Assembly: GCA_947567425.1 (NCBI GenBank)
Contig: CANOLV010000005.1
Span: forward strand, 1-64,000
DNA length: 64,000 nucleotides
Source: an uncultured Porphyromonadaceae bacterium
GTDB lineage: Bacteria > Bacteroidota > Bacteroidia > Bacteroidales > Muribaculaceae
Direction of reading: 5' to 3'
Part shown: positions 34,939-43,119 of the stretch, piece after piece
Position numbering within the stretch: position 1 is the stretch's first letter
How the letters are laid out: every line of letters starts with the position of its first letter
Program-made: the position numbers and the translations under genes
Notes under the pieces: model-generated
The model's input: only the letters and a program-made list of their open reading frames with translations
Database searches by the model: none
What the model was told of the DNA's origin: nothing

Positions 34939-37900
34939 CTATCTATTGTCTGTTGATTGGTTGATGCTGTTTTTTGAGTATTCGCTCGGCGATACTCCGA
35001 ACTCGGCTTTGAAGCACTGCCGGAAGTAGGCCACCGAGCTGAATCCTGTCATAAAGGATATCTCCGACACCGTGTGGCTGCCTTCCTGCAGGGCATGCGC
35101 CGCCTTGCGGAGCTTCACTTTGCGGATGAATTCATTGACCGACATGCCGGTCAGCGCTTTCACCTTGCGGTACAGCGTGGAGTGGCTCATGGCCATTTCT
35201 CCGGCTATGAAGGCGATGTCCATCTTGTCCATCTCCGAATTCTGTTCGATGATGGATGTCATCTTGTTGATGAATTTAGTGTCCAGCGGATTGAATGCGG
35301 GCACTTCGTGGTTGTCGGCCTGTCCCTGTCCGGGGGTCTCGTCGTCGGATCTGTCCATTACGCGCCGGGCCATTCGCCGGCGGTTGTCGAGAAGGTTGTG
35401 CAGGCGGCTTCTGAGCAGCCTGGCACTGAACGGCTTTGTCAGATATGAATCGGCTCCGGCTTTGTAGCCTTCCTCTTTGTCGGCGATTGAGTCGCGGGCG
35501 GTCAGAAGCACCACAGGTACGTGGCTCGTGGTGATCTCGGCCCTTATGGCGCGGCACATTCCTATGCCGTCCATCACGGGCATCATTATGTCGCTGACCA
35601 CTATGTCGGGGATTTTGTCGAGAGTCATGGCGAGACCCTCGCGGCCGTTTGAAGCGCACAGTACCGTGAATTCATCGCTGAGCGAGTTGGCTATGTACTG
35701 TTGGATGTCCTTGTCGTCCTCGACTACGAGCAATATCGGCTTGTCTTCGGCCTCTTCTTCAGGCTTTTCGTCGCAGTTCCGGTCAGGTTCCTGTCCGGAC
35801 GGGCTGCTTTCTCCGTGCAGTGCGTCGGGATAGGTGTTGTCGGTTAGCAGCCGGAGCGTGAATGTGGTGCCCTTTTCGACTTCGCTCTTGACGGACAGGG
35901 TGGCGTTGTGCAGTTCGGCGAGGCTTTTCACCAGAGCCAGGCCTATGCCGGATCCTGAGGCCTGATAGGGGCTTTTGGCCTGATAGTAGCGTTCGAATAT
36001 GTGCGACAGCTCCTCATGCGATATGCCGTGCCCGGTGTCGGCCACGGTCAGGTCGGTGTATTTGACCCCGTTTTCGTCAGTTGACTTCAGGCTGAGCGTT
36101 ATTGTGCCTTCTGATGTGTATTTGCTGGCGTTGCTCATAAGGTTGTCAAGTATGGTGGTCACCATGTCGGCATCGAAATATATTACGGTATCGTCCGAAT
36201 CTATGTCGATGACATAGTCTACGTCGGGATTTCTGTTAAGCTCCTTGTATCGGAATCCTATCTCACGGACAAGATTTGACAGGTTGGCTTTCTTTACTGT
36301 CAGTCGGCGGTTCTGTGTCTCGGTCTTTCTGAATTCGAGGATGCCGTTGATGAGGTTCAGCAGGCGCATGGAGCTGTCGTGGATCACCTGTATCTTGGCT
36401 GTGTGGCGGCTTGACAGATGCTTGTCGCAGAGCAGGTCTTCGAGCGGGCCGAGTATGAGGGTCAGCGGAGTGCGCAGCTCATGGGTGATATTGGTGTAGA
36501 AGCGCAGGCGTTCTTCGTTGAGCAGCTGCTTGTTCCGGCTGTTCTGCCGTTCGATTTCGAGCGACTGCTTCAGCTTCAGTCGTCGGGTATATCCGTGGAT
36601 CAGGAATCCCAACAGTGCGATTATGACGATAATGTATGCCGTTTTGGCCCACCATGTCAGCCAGATGGGAGGATTGATCGTCACGATGAGCGATGTCGCG
36701 TTGTCGCCCCATTCGCTGCCGAGCATCTTGGAGCGCACTTTCAGTACGTATCTGTCGGGCGACAGATTCCTGAATACGATTCGCTGGTCGTCGCCGACGT
36801 TATGCCATGCATTGTCGATGCCGTTCATATAATATGAGTATTCGACCTCTCCGTTAAAGGAGTAGTCGGGCGTACTGATGGTGACGGCAAATGAATTCTT
36901 GTCGTAGGGCAGTGTGATGCGTCCGTTTTCGATCCGATACTCCCTCTCTTCGTCGATGACCGGACCTTGGCTTTCGAGGATATATACGTGTGATATTTTC
37001 GGTGTAGGCGGAGTGCGCGGGTTCTGGAACATACCGGGCTTGAACTCAAACAGTCCGTTGAGCGATCCGAAATACAATGTGCCGTCGGAGTCCATGGCCG
37101 ACGAATTGTCGAGGAATGAATTCAGTCTGAAGGCTCCGTAATGGCTGTAGCTGGTCGACGGACTGAGGTCGTCATTTAGCCGGACTATGCTTTTGTCTGT
37201 ACTTATCCAGATGTTGCCGTTGCGGTCTTCTTCTATGGCGCGTGTCTGCGGAGTGTAGTTTCCTTCGGTCAGGTCTATGATTCTGAAGGCTGATGGCCGT
37301 TCAGTGTCTTCGAATACGACGGCATTGTTTCGTGTGGCGGCCCAGATCCGGTTTTTTGAATCGGCCATCATGCTGTTGACAGCATTGGACGGGAATCCGT
37401 CATCCACGTTCAGACGGCATATAAGCGAGTCTGACCTGTCGAACACCCATACTCCTTTGCCGAATGTGCCTATCCAAAGTTTGCCGGACTTGTCGTGTAC
37501 GATGCCGTTGATCTCCTTGTCCTCGAGCTGCGACGTTATTGGCCGGTGCAGTTCGGCATGCATTCCGTCGGTCGAGGTATATAGTCCGTCTGAGGTGCCG
37601 ATCAGTATCCTCCCGTCGGGACTCTCTGCTATGGCGCGGATGGCTCTGGGGAGATCTTTGAGCTGTGACGTCTTTTGGGTGGCCGGGTCATATATCATGG
37701 CTCCGGCTTCGTTGGTGCCTATCCAAAGTCGGTGGCTTTTATCGAAGAGCAGGCTGCTTACGTATGAGTGCGGGTGCAGTTTGGCGTTAGGGAGCGGAAT
37801 GATCTCGATGGACCCGTCGGGATATCTGAGGGCAATTTCTCCCTCGCCACCCATCCAGAGATGGCCGTTGTCGCCGGGGGTGACGCACCATACCGTCCGG

Positions 37901-39027
37901 TATTTTTGGCTTCCGGCATGAGGCGGACGGTAGTCGACCATGTTGAATAGGAGCGGGGCGGTGCTTATGAAGTCGATGCCGTTGCGGTAGCTTCCGAGCC
38001 AGATGTTGCCGTAGGAGTCTTGAAGCAATGAACGTATGGACGTGCCGTTGATGCTTTGTCCTGTCTCCGATGACGTAATGTTGTGGAATTTAAAGTTTTC
38101 AGGTTTGACGAATGTGTGGGTCTGCATGCTCAGGATGCTGACCCCTCCCTGGCTGGAGGCAAACCAGATGTCGCCGTTGGCCATCTGCTTGATGTCCATT
38201 ATCATTCCGGGAAGCAGCGACTCCTTGTCGTCCGGACGGTGGAGTATTCTGGTGAATGTGTCTGTGGCCGGATTGTAGTACACGGCGCCATTGTCGGTTC
38301 CGGCCCATACTATCCCGTTGCGGTCTATGCAGATGGCGAATACCTCGTTGCCGGGAAGCGAGTTGGGATTGCCGGGCTCGGAGCGGAAGTTACGGCATTC
38401 CTTTGTGTCGATGTTAATTATGCTCATGCCGCCCCCCTGCGCATGGCCCACGTAGATGTTGCCCCGCTGGTCGTCGACCGCGGTCCAGTTGGTGTGAGGC
38501 ATCATGTCGCCGGTGACATAATTATATGTATATCGCTCTTTCTTTTCGTCGGCTGAAAGGCTGAAGTGCTGGATTCCCAGATAGTAGTGGGTCACCCAGA
38601 TGCCTCCGTCGGCCGCTTTCGACAGATAGGTGATGTCGTTGGTGACGAGCCCGTGGTAGGTCGACACATGGTAGATGCTGTCGGAGGCATAGTCGTAGTA
38701 GCAAAGCCCGTCACGCTGGGTGGCTATCCATGTGACATCTTCCGACGGGTCGTACAGCACGCAGTTAAGCTCGTTGCTCGACAGGCCGGAATTCTCTCTT
38801 GTATATATCTGGAAAGAGTGTCCGTCAAATCGGTTCAGTCCGCCTTCGGTGGCTATCCAGATGCATCCGTAAGGATCATGGGCCATGCTTTTCACGTAGT
38901 CGTTCGAGAGGCCGTCGGTCGAATTCAGATGCATGATCCGTCCCAACGGTTGCTGCGCGCCGCTTTGCAGGGCCATGCAGATCATGGTCCATAATACTAT
39001 AAATGCAATGTGGCGGCTGTGTCTCAT
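34939..39027 (-). CDS. Hybrid two-component system sensor/regulator (HTCS)
   Basis: A single-chain glycan sensor of 1362 residues. Order: signal peptide; about 14 Reg_prop repeats forming periplasmic propellers (DPYGCIWIATEGGLNRFDG and many similar); a Y_Y_Y domain; one membrane helix near 797-811; HisKA with FYTNITHELRTPLTL (His 849); HATPase; a receiver with SDIMMPVMDG (Asp 1146); and a C-terminal AraC-type DNA-binding domain (RKVKLRKAAHALQEG; GFSSVAYFRQCFKAEFGVSP). I chose the ATG at 39027 because a -7 box at 39050-39057 excludes the start 11 codons earlier. It probably senses a breakdown product of the glycan attacked by the GH43-GH16 enzyme downstream and activates this operon. Confidence 0.95.
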   Translation of the reverse strand: MRHSRHIAFIVLWTMICMALQSGAQQPLGRIMHLNSTDGLSNDYVKSMAHDPYGCIWIATEGGLNRFDGHSFQIYTRENSGLSSNELNCVLYDPSEDVTWIATQRDGLCYYDYASDSIYHVSTYHGLVTNDITYLSKAADGGIWVTHYYLGIQHFSLSADEKKERYTYNYVTGDMMPHTNWTAVDDQRGNIYVGHAQGGGMSIINIDTKECRNFRSEPGNPNSLPGNEVFAICIDRNGIVWAGTDNGAVYYNPATDTFTRILHRPDDKESLLPGMIMDIKQMANGDIWFASSQGGVSILSMQTHTFVKPENFKFHNITSSETGQSINGTSIRSLLQDSYGNIWLGSYRNGIDFISTAPLLFNMVDYRPPHAGSQKYRTVWCVTPGDNGHLWMGGEGEIALRYPDGSIEIIPLPNAKLHPHSYVSSLLFDKSHRLWIGTNEAGAMIYDPATQKTSQLKDLPRAIRAIAESPDGRILIGTSDGLYTSTDGMHAELHRPITSQLEDKEINGIVHDKSGKLWIGTFGKGVWVFDRSDSLICRLNVDDGFPSNAVNSMMADSKNRIWAATRNNAVVFEDTERPSAFRIIDLTEGNYTPQTRAIEEDRNGNIWISTDKSIVRLNDDLSPSTSYSHYGAFRLNSFLDNSSAMDSDGTLYFGSLNGLFEFKPGMFQNPRTPPTPKISHVYILESQGPVIDEEREYRIENGRITLPYDKNSFAVTISTPDYSFNGEVEYSYYMNGIDNAWHNVGDDQRIVFRNLSPDRYVLKVRSKMLGSEWGDNATSLIVTINPPIWLTWWAKTAYIIVIIALLGFLIHGYTRRLKLKQSLEIERQNSRNKQLLNEERLRFYTNITHELRTPLTLILGPLEDLLCDKHLSSRHTAKIQVIHDSSMRLLNLINGILEFRKTETQNRRLTVKKANLSNLVREIGFRYKELNRNPDVDYVIDIDSDDTVIYFDADMVTTILDNLMSNASKYTSEGTITLSLKSTDENGVKYTDLTVADTGHGISHEELSHIFERYYQAKSPYQASGSGIGLALVKSLAELHNATLSVKSEVEKGTTFTLRLLTDNTYPDALHGESSPSGQEPDRNCDEKPEEEAEDKPILLVVEDDKDIQQYIANSLSDEFTVLCASNGREGLAMTLDKIPDIVVSDIMMPVMDGIGMCRAIRAEITTSHVPVVLLTARDSIADKEEGYKAGADSYLTKPFSARLLRSRLHNLLDNRRRMARRVMDRSDDETPGQGQADNHEVPAFNPLDTKFINKMTSIIEQNSEMDKMDIAFIAGEMAMSHSTLYRKVKALTGMSVNEFIRKVKLRKAAHALQEGSHTVSEISFMTGFSSVAYFRQCFKAEFGVSPSEYSKNSINQSTDNR

Positions 39028-39049
39028 TCGGGTTAACGTTTGCTTTATG

Positions 39050-39057
39050 CAAATGTA
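39050..39057 (-). promoter_or_regulatory. -7 box of the HTCS operon
   Basis: Minus-strand TACATTTG matches TAnnTTTG. No TTTG is present 19-21 bases upstream (the bases there read TAGC), as expected for an activator-dependent promoter. The ATG at 39027 is 22 bases downstream. Confidence 0.5.
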
Positions 39058-39107
39058 CATAGAATTATTTTAATAAGCTAATAGCCAGCTCGCCGACTAT
39101 GGTATGT

Positions 39108-39140
39108 AAATTCGTCAAACGCATATAAAAATTCGTCAAA
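39108..39140. promoter_or_regulatory. Candidate HTCS binding site: direct repeat with 21-bp period
   Basis: AAATTCGTCAAA occurs at 39108-39119 and again at 39129-39140, two helical turns apart, 50 to 90 bases upstream of the HTCS -7 box. A related, inverted half-site (GACGAGTTT) follows near 39162. Tandem direct repeats at this period are the usual target form of AraC-type domains such as the one at the C-terminus of the HTCS. The assignment is inference. Confidence 0.5.
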
Positions 39141-39220
39141 GGGTGGATTGTTGGTGTTTGTGACGAGTTTAAATATGCACGTTGATTAGAATTTACCCTT
39201 AGATGCTCCATACTTTGGAT

Positions 39221-39593
39221 TAACTTTGCAGTGTGAAAGTCAGAATGACAATAAGTAGTCTATGATGATAATCATTATAGAACGTTTTTCTGGTAAAGGT
39301 TGATATTAGGAATGAGGTTAATCCAAATGGTAAGTTTCTCAGTAAAAAGATTGTTTGAGGTTAATTTTAAAAATGACTAATAAGTTAGAAAGGTGATATA
39401 AAAACAATCGAGTAACAGAGCAACAGTGGTACGCAGGCAGGTGACTGTATGTGTGCCACTGACTCTTTAGAACGGACATTACTGTTATTAATCACAGCAA
39501 TCCATATCCGCAGAGCACACGCTTCTATCTGAAGATTTGATTTAAACAACGATGCGTAACCGCGAAATTCACGGCTACGCATCGTTGTTTATG
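39221..39593 (+). ncRNA. Candidate structured intergenic RNA
   Basis: This gap of 550 bases has no credible reading frame but has plus-strand structure. A -7-like box TAACTTTG (39221-39228) precedes it. CAGTGGTACGCA (39424-39435) pairs with TGTGTGCCACTG (39450-39461) over 12 bp using two G-U pairs, with an inner CAG-GUGA-CUG (GNRA-type tetraloop). A second imperfect stem follows (39474-39503: GGA, TT, CTGT with ACAG, AA, TCC), then a terminator-like hairpin (39544-39590). The G-U pairs exist only in the plus-strand RNA. I recognise no known RNA family; the 5' end and the promoter are uncertain. Confidence 0.4.
39544..39590. terminator. Strong two-way hairpin terminator
   Basis: AAACAACGATGCGTA (39544-39558) and TACGCATCGTTGTTT (39576-39590) pair perfectly over 15 bp, and CCG/CGG extends the stem after one mismatch. 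The A-tract and T-tract inside the stem let it work on both strands. On the minus strand it ends the ECF sigma operon (stop at 39612); on the plus strand it would end the candidate RNA. Confidence 0.85.
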
Positions 39594-39611
39594 AGTGTTA
39601 GGGGTTGAACC

Positions 39612-40493
39612 CTATAAATTAAGAACTATGCCGGTCGACAGCGAAGTGAACTTCGGCCCGCGGTTGTCGCGGATGACATCCATGGGTGAATATCTGACAT
39701 ACCACCCTACGCAGCATACGGTGACGGCTCCGTAGACATCCACTGTCACCGGCCGCGGATATATGCCGTTCTGGCTCGTCGTGATCTCGCGGCCCTGGCT
39801 TGTGAAGCGGCTTTTGATGCTGCTGTGGGTGGCGAAATTCACTATGCCCCCGGCCGTAAAGTAGAGCTTCTTCCATATTTGTCTGGAGTACAATAAGGGT
39901 ATGGACAGGGTGGTGACTTTGAGCCTTGACCATTCGCCTTCGGTGCCTTCCGGATATGGAAGCGTGTCAATGTGTCCGTCGGCTTTCGAGAACTGGTAAG
40001 GTCCGGTCAGCTTGTAGTTGCGCCAGTTCATGCCGATACCCGTGGTGAATGAATTGCCCCCACGGCTGATCTTGATGCCGACAATATACATCCATGATAT
40101 TTCCCATGACTTTCCTGTGGTGATGTCCATGGGCGGCGTTTGGCCGAAGGCGAAGTTCTTGCCGAACGACAGGCCGCCGATGATCATGTCGTAGGATGTC
40201 TTTTTCGGATTGCCCCACGAACTGAGCACTATCGAGCTTCCTGCACCTACCGACGGACCGATGGAGGAGGTGATGTCTACGTTTCCGGGGTCGGGATGTG
40301 TATAGGAGAAGGTGGTCACGGAGTCTGTGCCCTCGACTTGCAGTGTTATACCGTCGGGAGTCTCCGTGAGTATGATGTTGGACGGGTTTTCGATGCTGAC
40401 CACTGTGTCGGGAATCTCGGTTGGTGATTCAAGGGTCTGGGCGTGTATGGCGGGTGCCGACAATATGATGATGGAGTATAATATGCGTTTCAT
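39612..40493 (-). CDS. Outer-membrane beta-barrel protein, ECF operon, paralogue 2
   Basis: A 293-residue secreted protein from the ATG at 40493 (MKRILYSIIILSAPAIHAQ signal peptide); an earlier in-frame start would overlap the upstream gene. The rest alternates polar and aromatic residues, for example MIIGGLSFGKNFAFG and SFTTGIGMNWRNYKL, ending GPKFTSLSTGIVLNL, typical of an 8-12 strand barrel. It shares RPVTVD, VRYSPM and GPKF-SL blocks with the gene just upstream, so the two arose by tandem duplication. It carries two adjacent Cys (VCC) near its end, absent in the paralogue. Last gene of the sigma-factor operon. Confidence 0.8.
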   Translation of the reverse strand: MKRILYSIIILSAPAIHAQTLESPTEIPDTVVSIENPSNIILTETPDGITLQVEGTDSVTTFSYTHPDPGNVDITSSIGPSVGAGSSIVLSSWGNPKKTSYDMIIGGLSFGKNFAFGQTPPMDITTGKSWEISWMYIVGIKISRGGNSFTTGIGMNWRNYKLTGPYQFSKADGHIDTLPYPEGTEGEWSRLKVTTLSIPLLYSRQIWKKLYFTAGGIVNFATHSSIKSRFTSQGREITTSQNGIYPRPVTVDVYGAVTVCCVGWYVRYSPMDVIRDNRGPKFTSLSTGIVLNL

Positions 40494-40518
40494 ATCATTT
40501 GATATTTTGGAGGTGTTC

Positions 40519-41430
40519 TTAGAATGCAAACATTATTCCGAGTGATAGCGTCTTGAACTTCGGGCCTGCGCCGTCCTTGAAAGCCGGCATAGGGGAGTAT
40601 CTGGCGTAGAACGCCACTCCGTCAAGATAGCCTATGGATGCGGTGAAGTCGACGGTGACCGGACGTTGATGCAGATGCTTGTATGATTCTTCGACTTTAT
40701 GTCCTGCCGAGAGTCCGAATTCGTTTTCGCCGAGAACTTTGTATTTCGTGGCTCCGGTCAAGTAAGTGTTGAAGTTCAGGGTGGCTCCAAGGCTGATGGC
40801 CCAATGTTTGGAGAGCGGCTGGGTGATGTACAGAGGTATGTCGAGGTGGAATATGTCGATGTCCGACAGTTGTCCGGTAGTGTTCTCCGGTGAGTCGATG
40901 AGCGATATGTTGCCCTCGGCGTCGCGGAAGAACACCTTGCCGGTGTCTTTGTGGGTCGACACTCTCCGGTAGCCGAGTCCGGCGCCGATGGAGAAGCGCG
41001 GACCCATGTGCCAGGGCGCGTATTCTACGCCGATTACGTTAAGCACGCCTATGTCCAGCGACCTCCAAAATGCCATGTCGACCGGTCCGTCTGTGTCGAT
41101 GGTGCCGCCTATGTATATTCTTTCCATACCCACTACCGACCATTTGCTGTTGCCTGACGGGGCCTTGAGCAGTTTCAGATTCCACAGTCCGGAGTCGGTG
41201 CTGTCGTTTAGGGCCGACGATGTGGATGTGTAGGAGTAGTCGACGCTTTGCGTTTCGCCATAACCTGTCACCACGACCTTCACTCCGTCGCCGGTCTTTG
41301 TGACTGTAACTTTCCTTGCTTTTTCTGTCGCGATCAGTGTGTCGGCGGCTTCTTTCGTGTCCTGGGCGTATGCCTGCGAGGGCAGCGCCGCCATGATCGA
41401 CAGAAGAATTGAATAGATTAACGGTCTCAT
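40519..41430 (-). CDS. Outer-membrane beta-barrel protein, ECF operon, paralogue 1
   Basis: A 303-residue protein with signal peptide (MRPLIYSILLSIMAALPSQA) and a beta-rich body: GAGLGYRRVSTHKD, HLDIPLYITQPLSKHWAISLGATLNF, RPVTVDFTASIGYLDG, ending GPKFKTLSLGIMFAF with a terminal Phe as barrel proteins often have. It resembles the PorT/OmpA-like barrels of Bacteroidetes. It lies 9 bp downstream of the 153-residue protein and 25 bp upstream of its paralogue. Function unknown; envelope-stress or surface role inferred from the sigma-factor operon. Confidence 0.8.
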   Translation of the reverse strand: MRPLIYSILLSIMAALPSQAYAQDTKEAADTLIATEKARKVTVTKTGDGVKVVVTGYGETQSVDYSYTSTSSALNDSTDSGLWNLKLLKAPSGNSKWSVVGMERIYIGGTIDTDGPVDMAFWRSLDIGVLNVIGVEYAPWHMGPRFSIGAGLGYRRVSTHKDTGKVFFRDAEGNISLIDSPENTTGQLSDIDIFHLDIPLYITQPLSKHWAISLGATLNFNTYLTGATKYKVLGENEFGLSAGHKVEESYKHLHQRPVTVDFTASIGYLDGVAFYARYSPMPAFKDGAGPKFKTLSLGIMFAF

Positions 41431-41439
41431 AAGTATATA

Positions 41440-41901
41440 TTATTTTTTTAGCATTTTCTTTACTTGTCCGCGCGATGCCGTCCCCGACATATATATTAAT
41501 GTGACTCCGTCGCGCCCCACGGCGTACTGGTTCAGATAAAATATATAGCGGTTGAGCTTCGTGCCGGATTTGCTTTTGACCGGAGGCAGGGTGTAGAAAG
41601 CGTAATATAGCTTGCCTCCTCTGTACGACACCTCTTTGTCGATAGCCGATGCTCCGTCCTTTGTCACGAGCGGTTCGATCAGGTCGACTTTGCCGGGGCT
41701 GTCCGACAGCGACAGGCTGTGGTAGTGGCTTAGGTCGTAGTCGTAAAGCGGGTCGCCGTTGATGATTGTTTCCACTGCGTTCTTATCGTCGCGGAACTGT
41801 CCGTCGAACAGGGTGTCGATGTTGAGCGCGGTTTGGGCCGAAGCTCTGAGGCCGGCGGCCAGCAATGTGATTATGAACAATATGGTTATACGATGTCTCA
41901 C
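41440..41901 (-). CDS. Small secreted protein of ECF sigma operon
   Basis: A 153-residue protein with a signal peptide (ITILFIITLLAAGLRASA) and a mature part beginning QTALNIDTLFDGQF. It contains RYIFYLNQYAVGRDGVTLIY and a basic C-terminus (RGQVKKMLKK). No family motif recognised; similar small proteins occur next to sigma/anti-sigma pairs in Bacteroidales. It is 13 bp downstream of the putative anti-sigma gene and 9 bp before the barrel gene, so it is part of the same transcript. Confidence 0.72.
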   Translation of the reverse strand: MRHRITILFIITLLAAGLRASAQTALNIDTLFDGQFRDDKNAVETIINGDPLYDYDLSHYHSLSLSDSPGKVDLIEPLVTKDGASAIDKEVSYRGGKLYYAFYTLPPVKSKSGTKLNRYIFYLNQYAVGRDGVTLIYMSGTASRGQVKKMLKK

Positions 41902-41914
41902 TGCTATCTATTTT

Positions 41915-42418
41915 TTAATTCAGTTCTCCTAAGGCTTCGCGTATGGCTGAAAAGTCGCTGTCTATTTTGTCGATGACATTGTCGGCTCCTGTCTGCATGG
42001 TGAGCAGATCCACTTTCATCATCTGCATGATGGCTTCCTTGTTGTCGATTCGCTGGCCGTTTACGTATGCCACGCATTCCTCCTGCCCCTGGCGGTCTGA
42101 CGAAAGTTGGCTAAGGTAGAGGCCTGTGCCCGCCAGCAGTATGGCCGCCACGGCGGCTATGTAGCGTAAGCGGGTCTTTATGTTTGGTTTACGGCTTCGT
42201 GACGTGGAGGCGGGCATGTCGGCGCGGCGTGCCGCCGACGCAAACCCCATCACTGCCTTCGCCTCTCTGACGGCAGGAGTGTCGATGCGCGTGGCAGAGA
42301 TTATTTTGCGGAGCGACATTTCGTCGTCTTCGCTGAGCGAGCAGTTGAAGTAGCATTCGATAAGCTCCTCCAGCTCGTCTGCGTCCAGCTTTCCGTATGG
42401 ATTACGTCGTTTAGTCAT
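41915..42418 (-). CDS. Putative anti-sigma factor
   Basis: A 167-residue protein: a cytosolic acidic N-terminal region (ADELEELIECYFNCSLSEDD, like the sigma-binding part of Bacteroidetes anti-sigma factors), one membrane helix at about 86-106 (IAAVAAILLAGTGLYLSQL) and a small periplasmic domain. It overlaps the sigma gene by 8 bp, the usual arrangement of sigma/anti-sigma pairs. Topology and position support the call; there is no classic zinc-binding anti-sigma motif. Confidence 0.72.
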   Translation of the reverse strand: MTKRRNPYGKLDADELEELIECYFNCSLSEDDEMSLRKIISATRIDTPAVREAKAVMGFASAARRADMPASTSRSRKPNIKTRLRYIAAVAAILLAGTGLYLSQLSSDRQGQEECVAYVNGQRIDNKEAIMQMMKVDLLTMQTGADNVIDKIDSDFSAIREALGELN

Positions 42419-42908
42419 AATTCATGTTCTGATAGATGGTTCTTACTATTTTCCGGGAGCGGCTAAGCGTCATTCTGACATTCTCCTCCGACATGCCGAG
42501 CCGGTCGGCTATTTCTTTGAACGACAAGCCCTGCATGTCGCGCATCATCATTATGTCGCGTTGGCGTTCCGACAGCCGCACATCTATTATGGTGCGTATC
42601 CGCTTGAACAGTTCCTCCCTGTCGGCGTCAGATGGTTCTTCCGGCAGGGTGATTCTGTCGTCGATCTCTTCGGTGGGGTGGGCTGTGCGCTGCCTGAGCG
42701 CGTCGATGGCGACGTTTCTGACAGCCGTGACCGACAGCCTTTCGGCATCTACAGGCGAGGCGATCTCCTTATGTCCTCGCCATAATTTGTAGAATGCATC
42801 TTGCAGCACGTCCTGGGCATCGTCGTCGTTGCCGAGGATGCTTGTCGCTATTATGCGCAGACGCGTCCTCAGCAGGTTGAAGGTCGATGTCAAGTTGTTC
42901 TGTTCCAT
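42411..42908 (-). CDS. ECF-type RNA polymerase sigma factor
   Basis: A 165-residue sigma-70 family protein. Region 2 contains DDAQDVLQDAFYKLWRGHKEI and SVTAVRNVAIDALRQR; region 4 contains LSERQRDIMMMRDMQGLSFKEIADRLGM and SEENVRMTLSRSRKIVR, a complete helix-turn-helix. I chose the ATG at 42908 over the in-frame ATG at 42932 because homologues begin near MEQNNLTSTF. It heads a five-gene minus-strand operon that ends in two barrel proteins, and overlaps its probable anti-sigma by 8 bp. Confidence 0.92.
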   Translation of the reverse strand: MEQNNLTSTFNLLRTRLRIIATSILGNDDDAQDVLQDAFYKLWRGHKEIASPVDAERLSVTAVRNVAIDALRQRTAHPTEEIDDRITLPEEPSDADREELFKRIRTIIDVRLSERQRDIMMMRDMQGLSFKEIADRLGMSEENVRMTLSRSRKIVRTIYQNMNYD

Positions 42909-43102
42909 GCTTTGTTTCGGTCGGTTGTTCACTTAAGTAACGGCGACCTGTTCGATTTGTAACACAAATTAAGCAAAAAAATATCACAATGCCAATTTCG
43001 GTGTTAATATTCCCTTGTGTGTCAGAGATCTGTCCGTTATGAAAAAAATTCTGGCAAGAGCGGAAATTTGCGGAAAATTGATGGCGATTGGATTATTTGG
43101 AG

Positions 43103-43110
43103 TAATTTTG
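43103..43110 (+). promoter_or_regulatory. -7 box of the DMT transporter gene
   Basis: TAATTTTG matches TAnnTTTG; ATTG at 43077-43080 is a possible -33 with a 22-base spacer. The ATG at 43120 is only nine bases downstream, so the mRNA leader would be very short. Confidence 0.5.
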
Positions 43111-43119
43111 CACTTTGTT

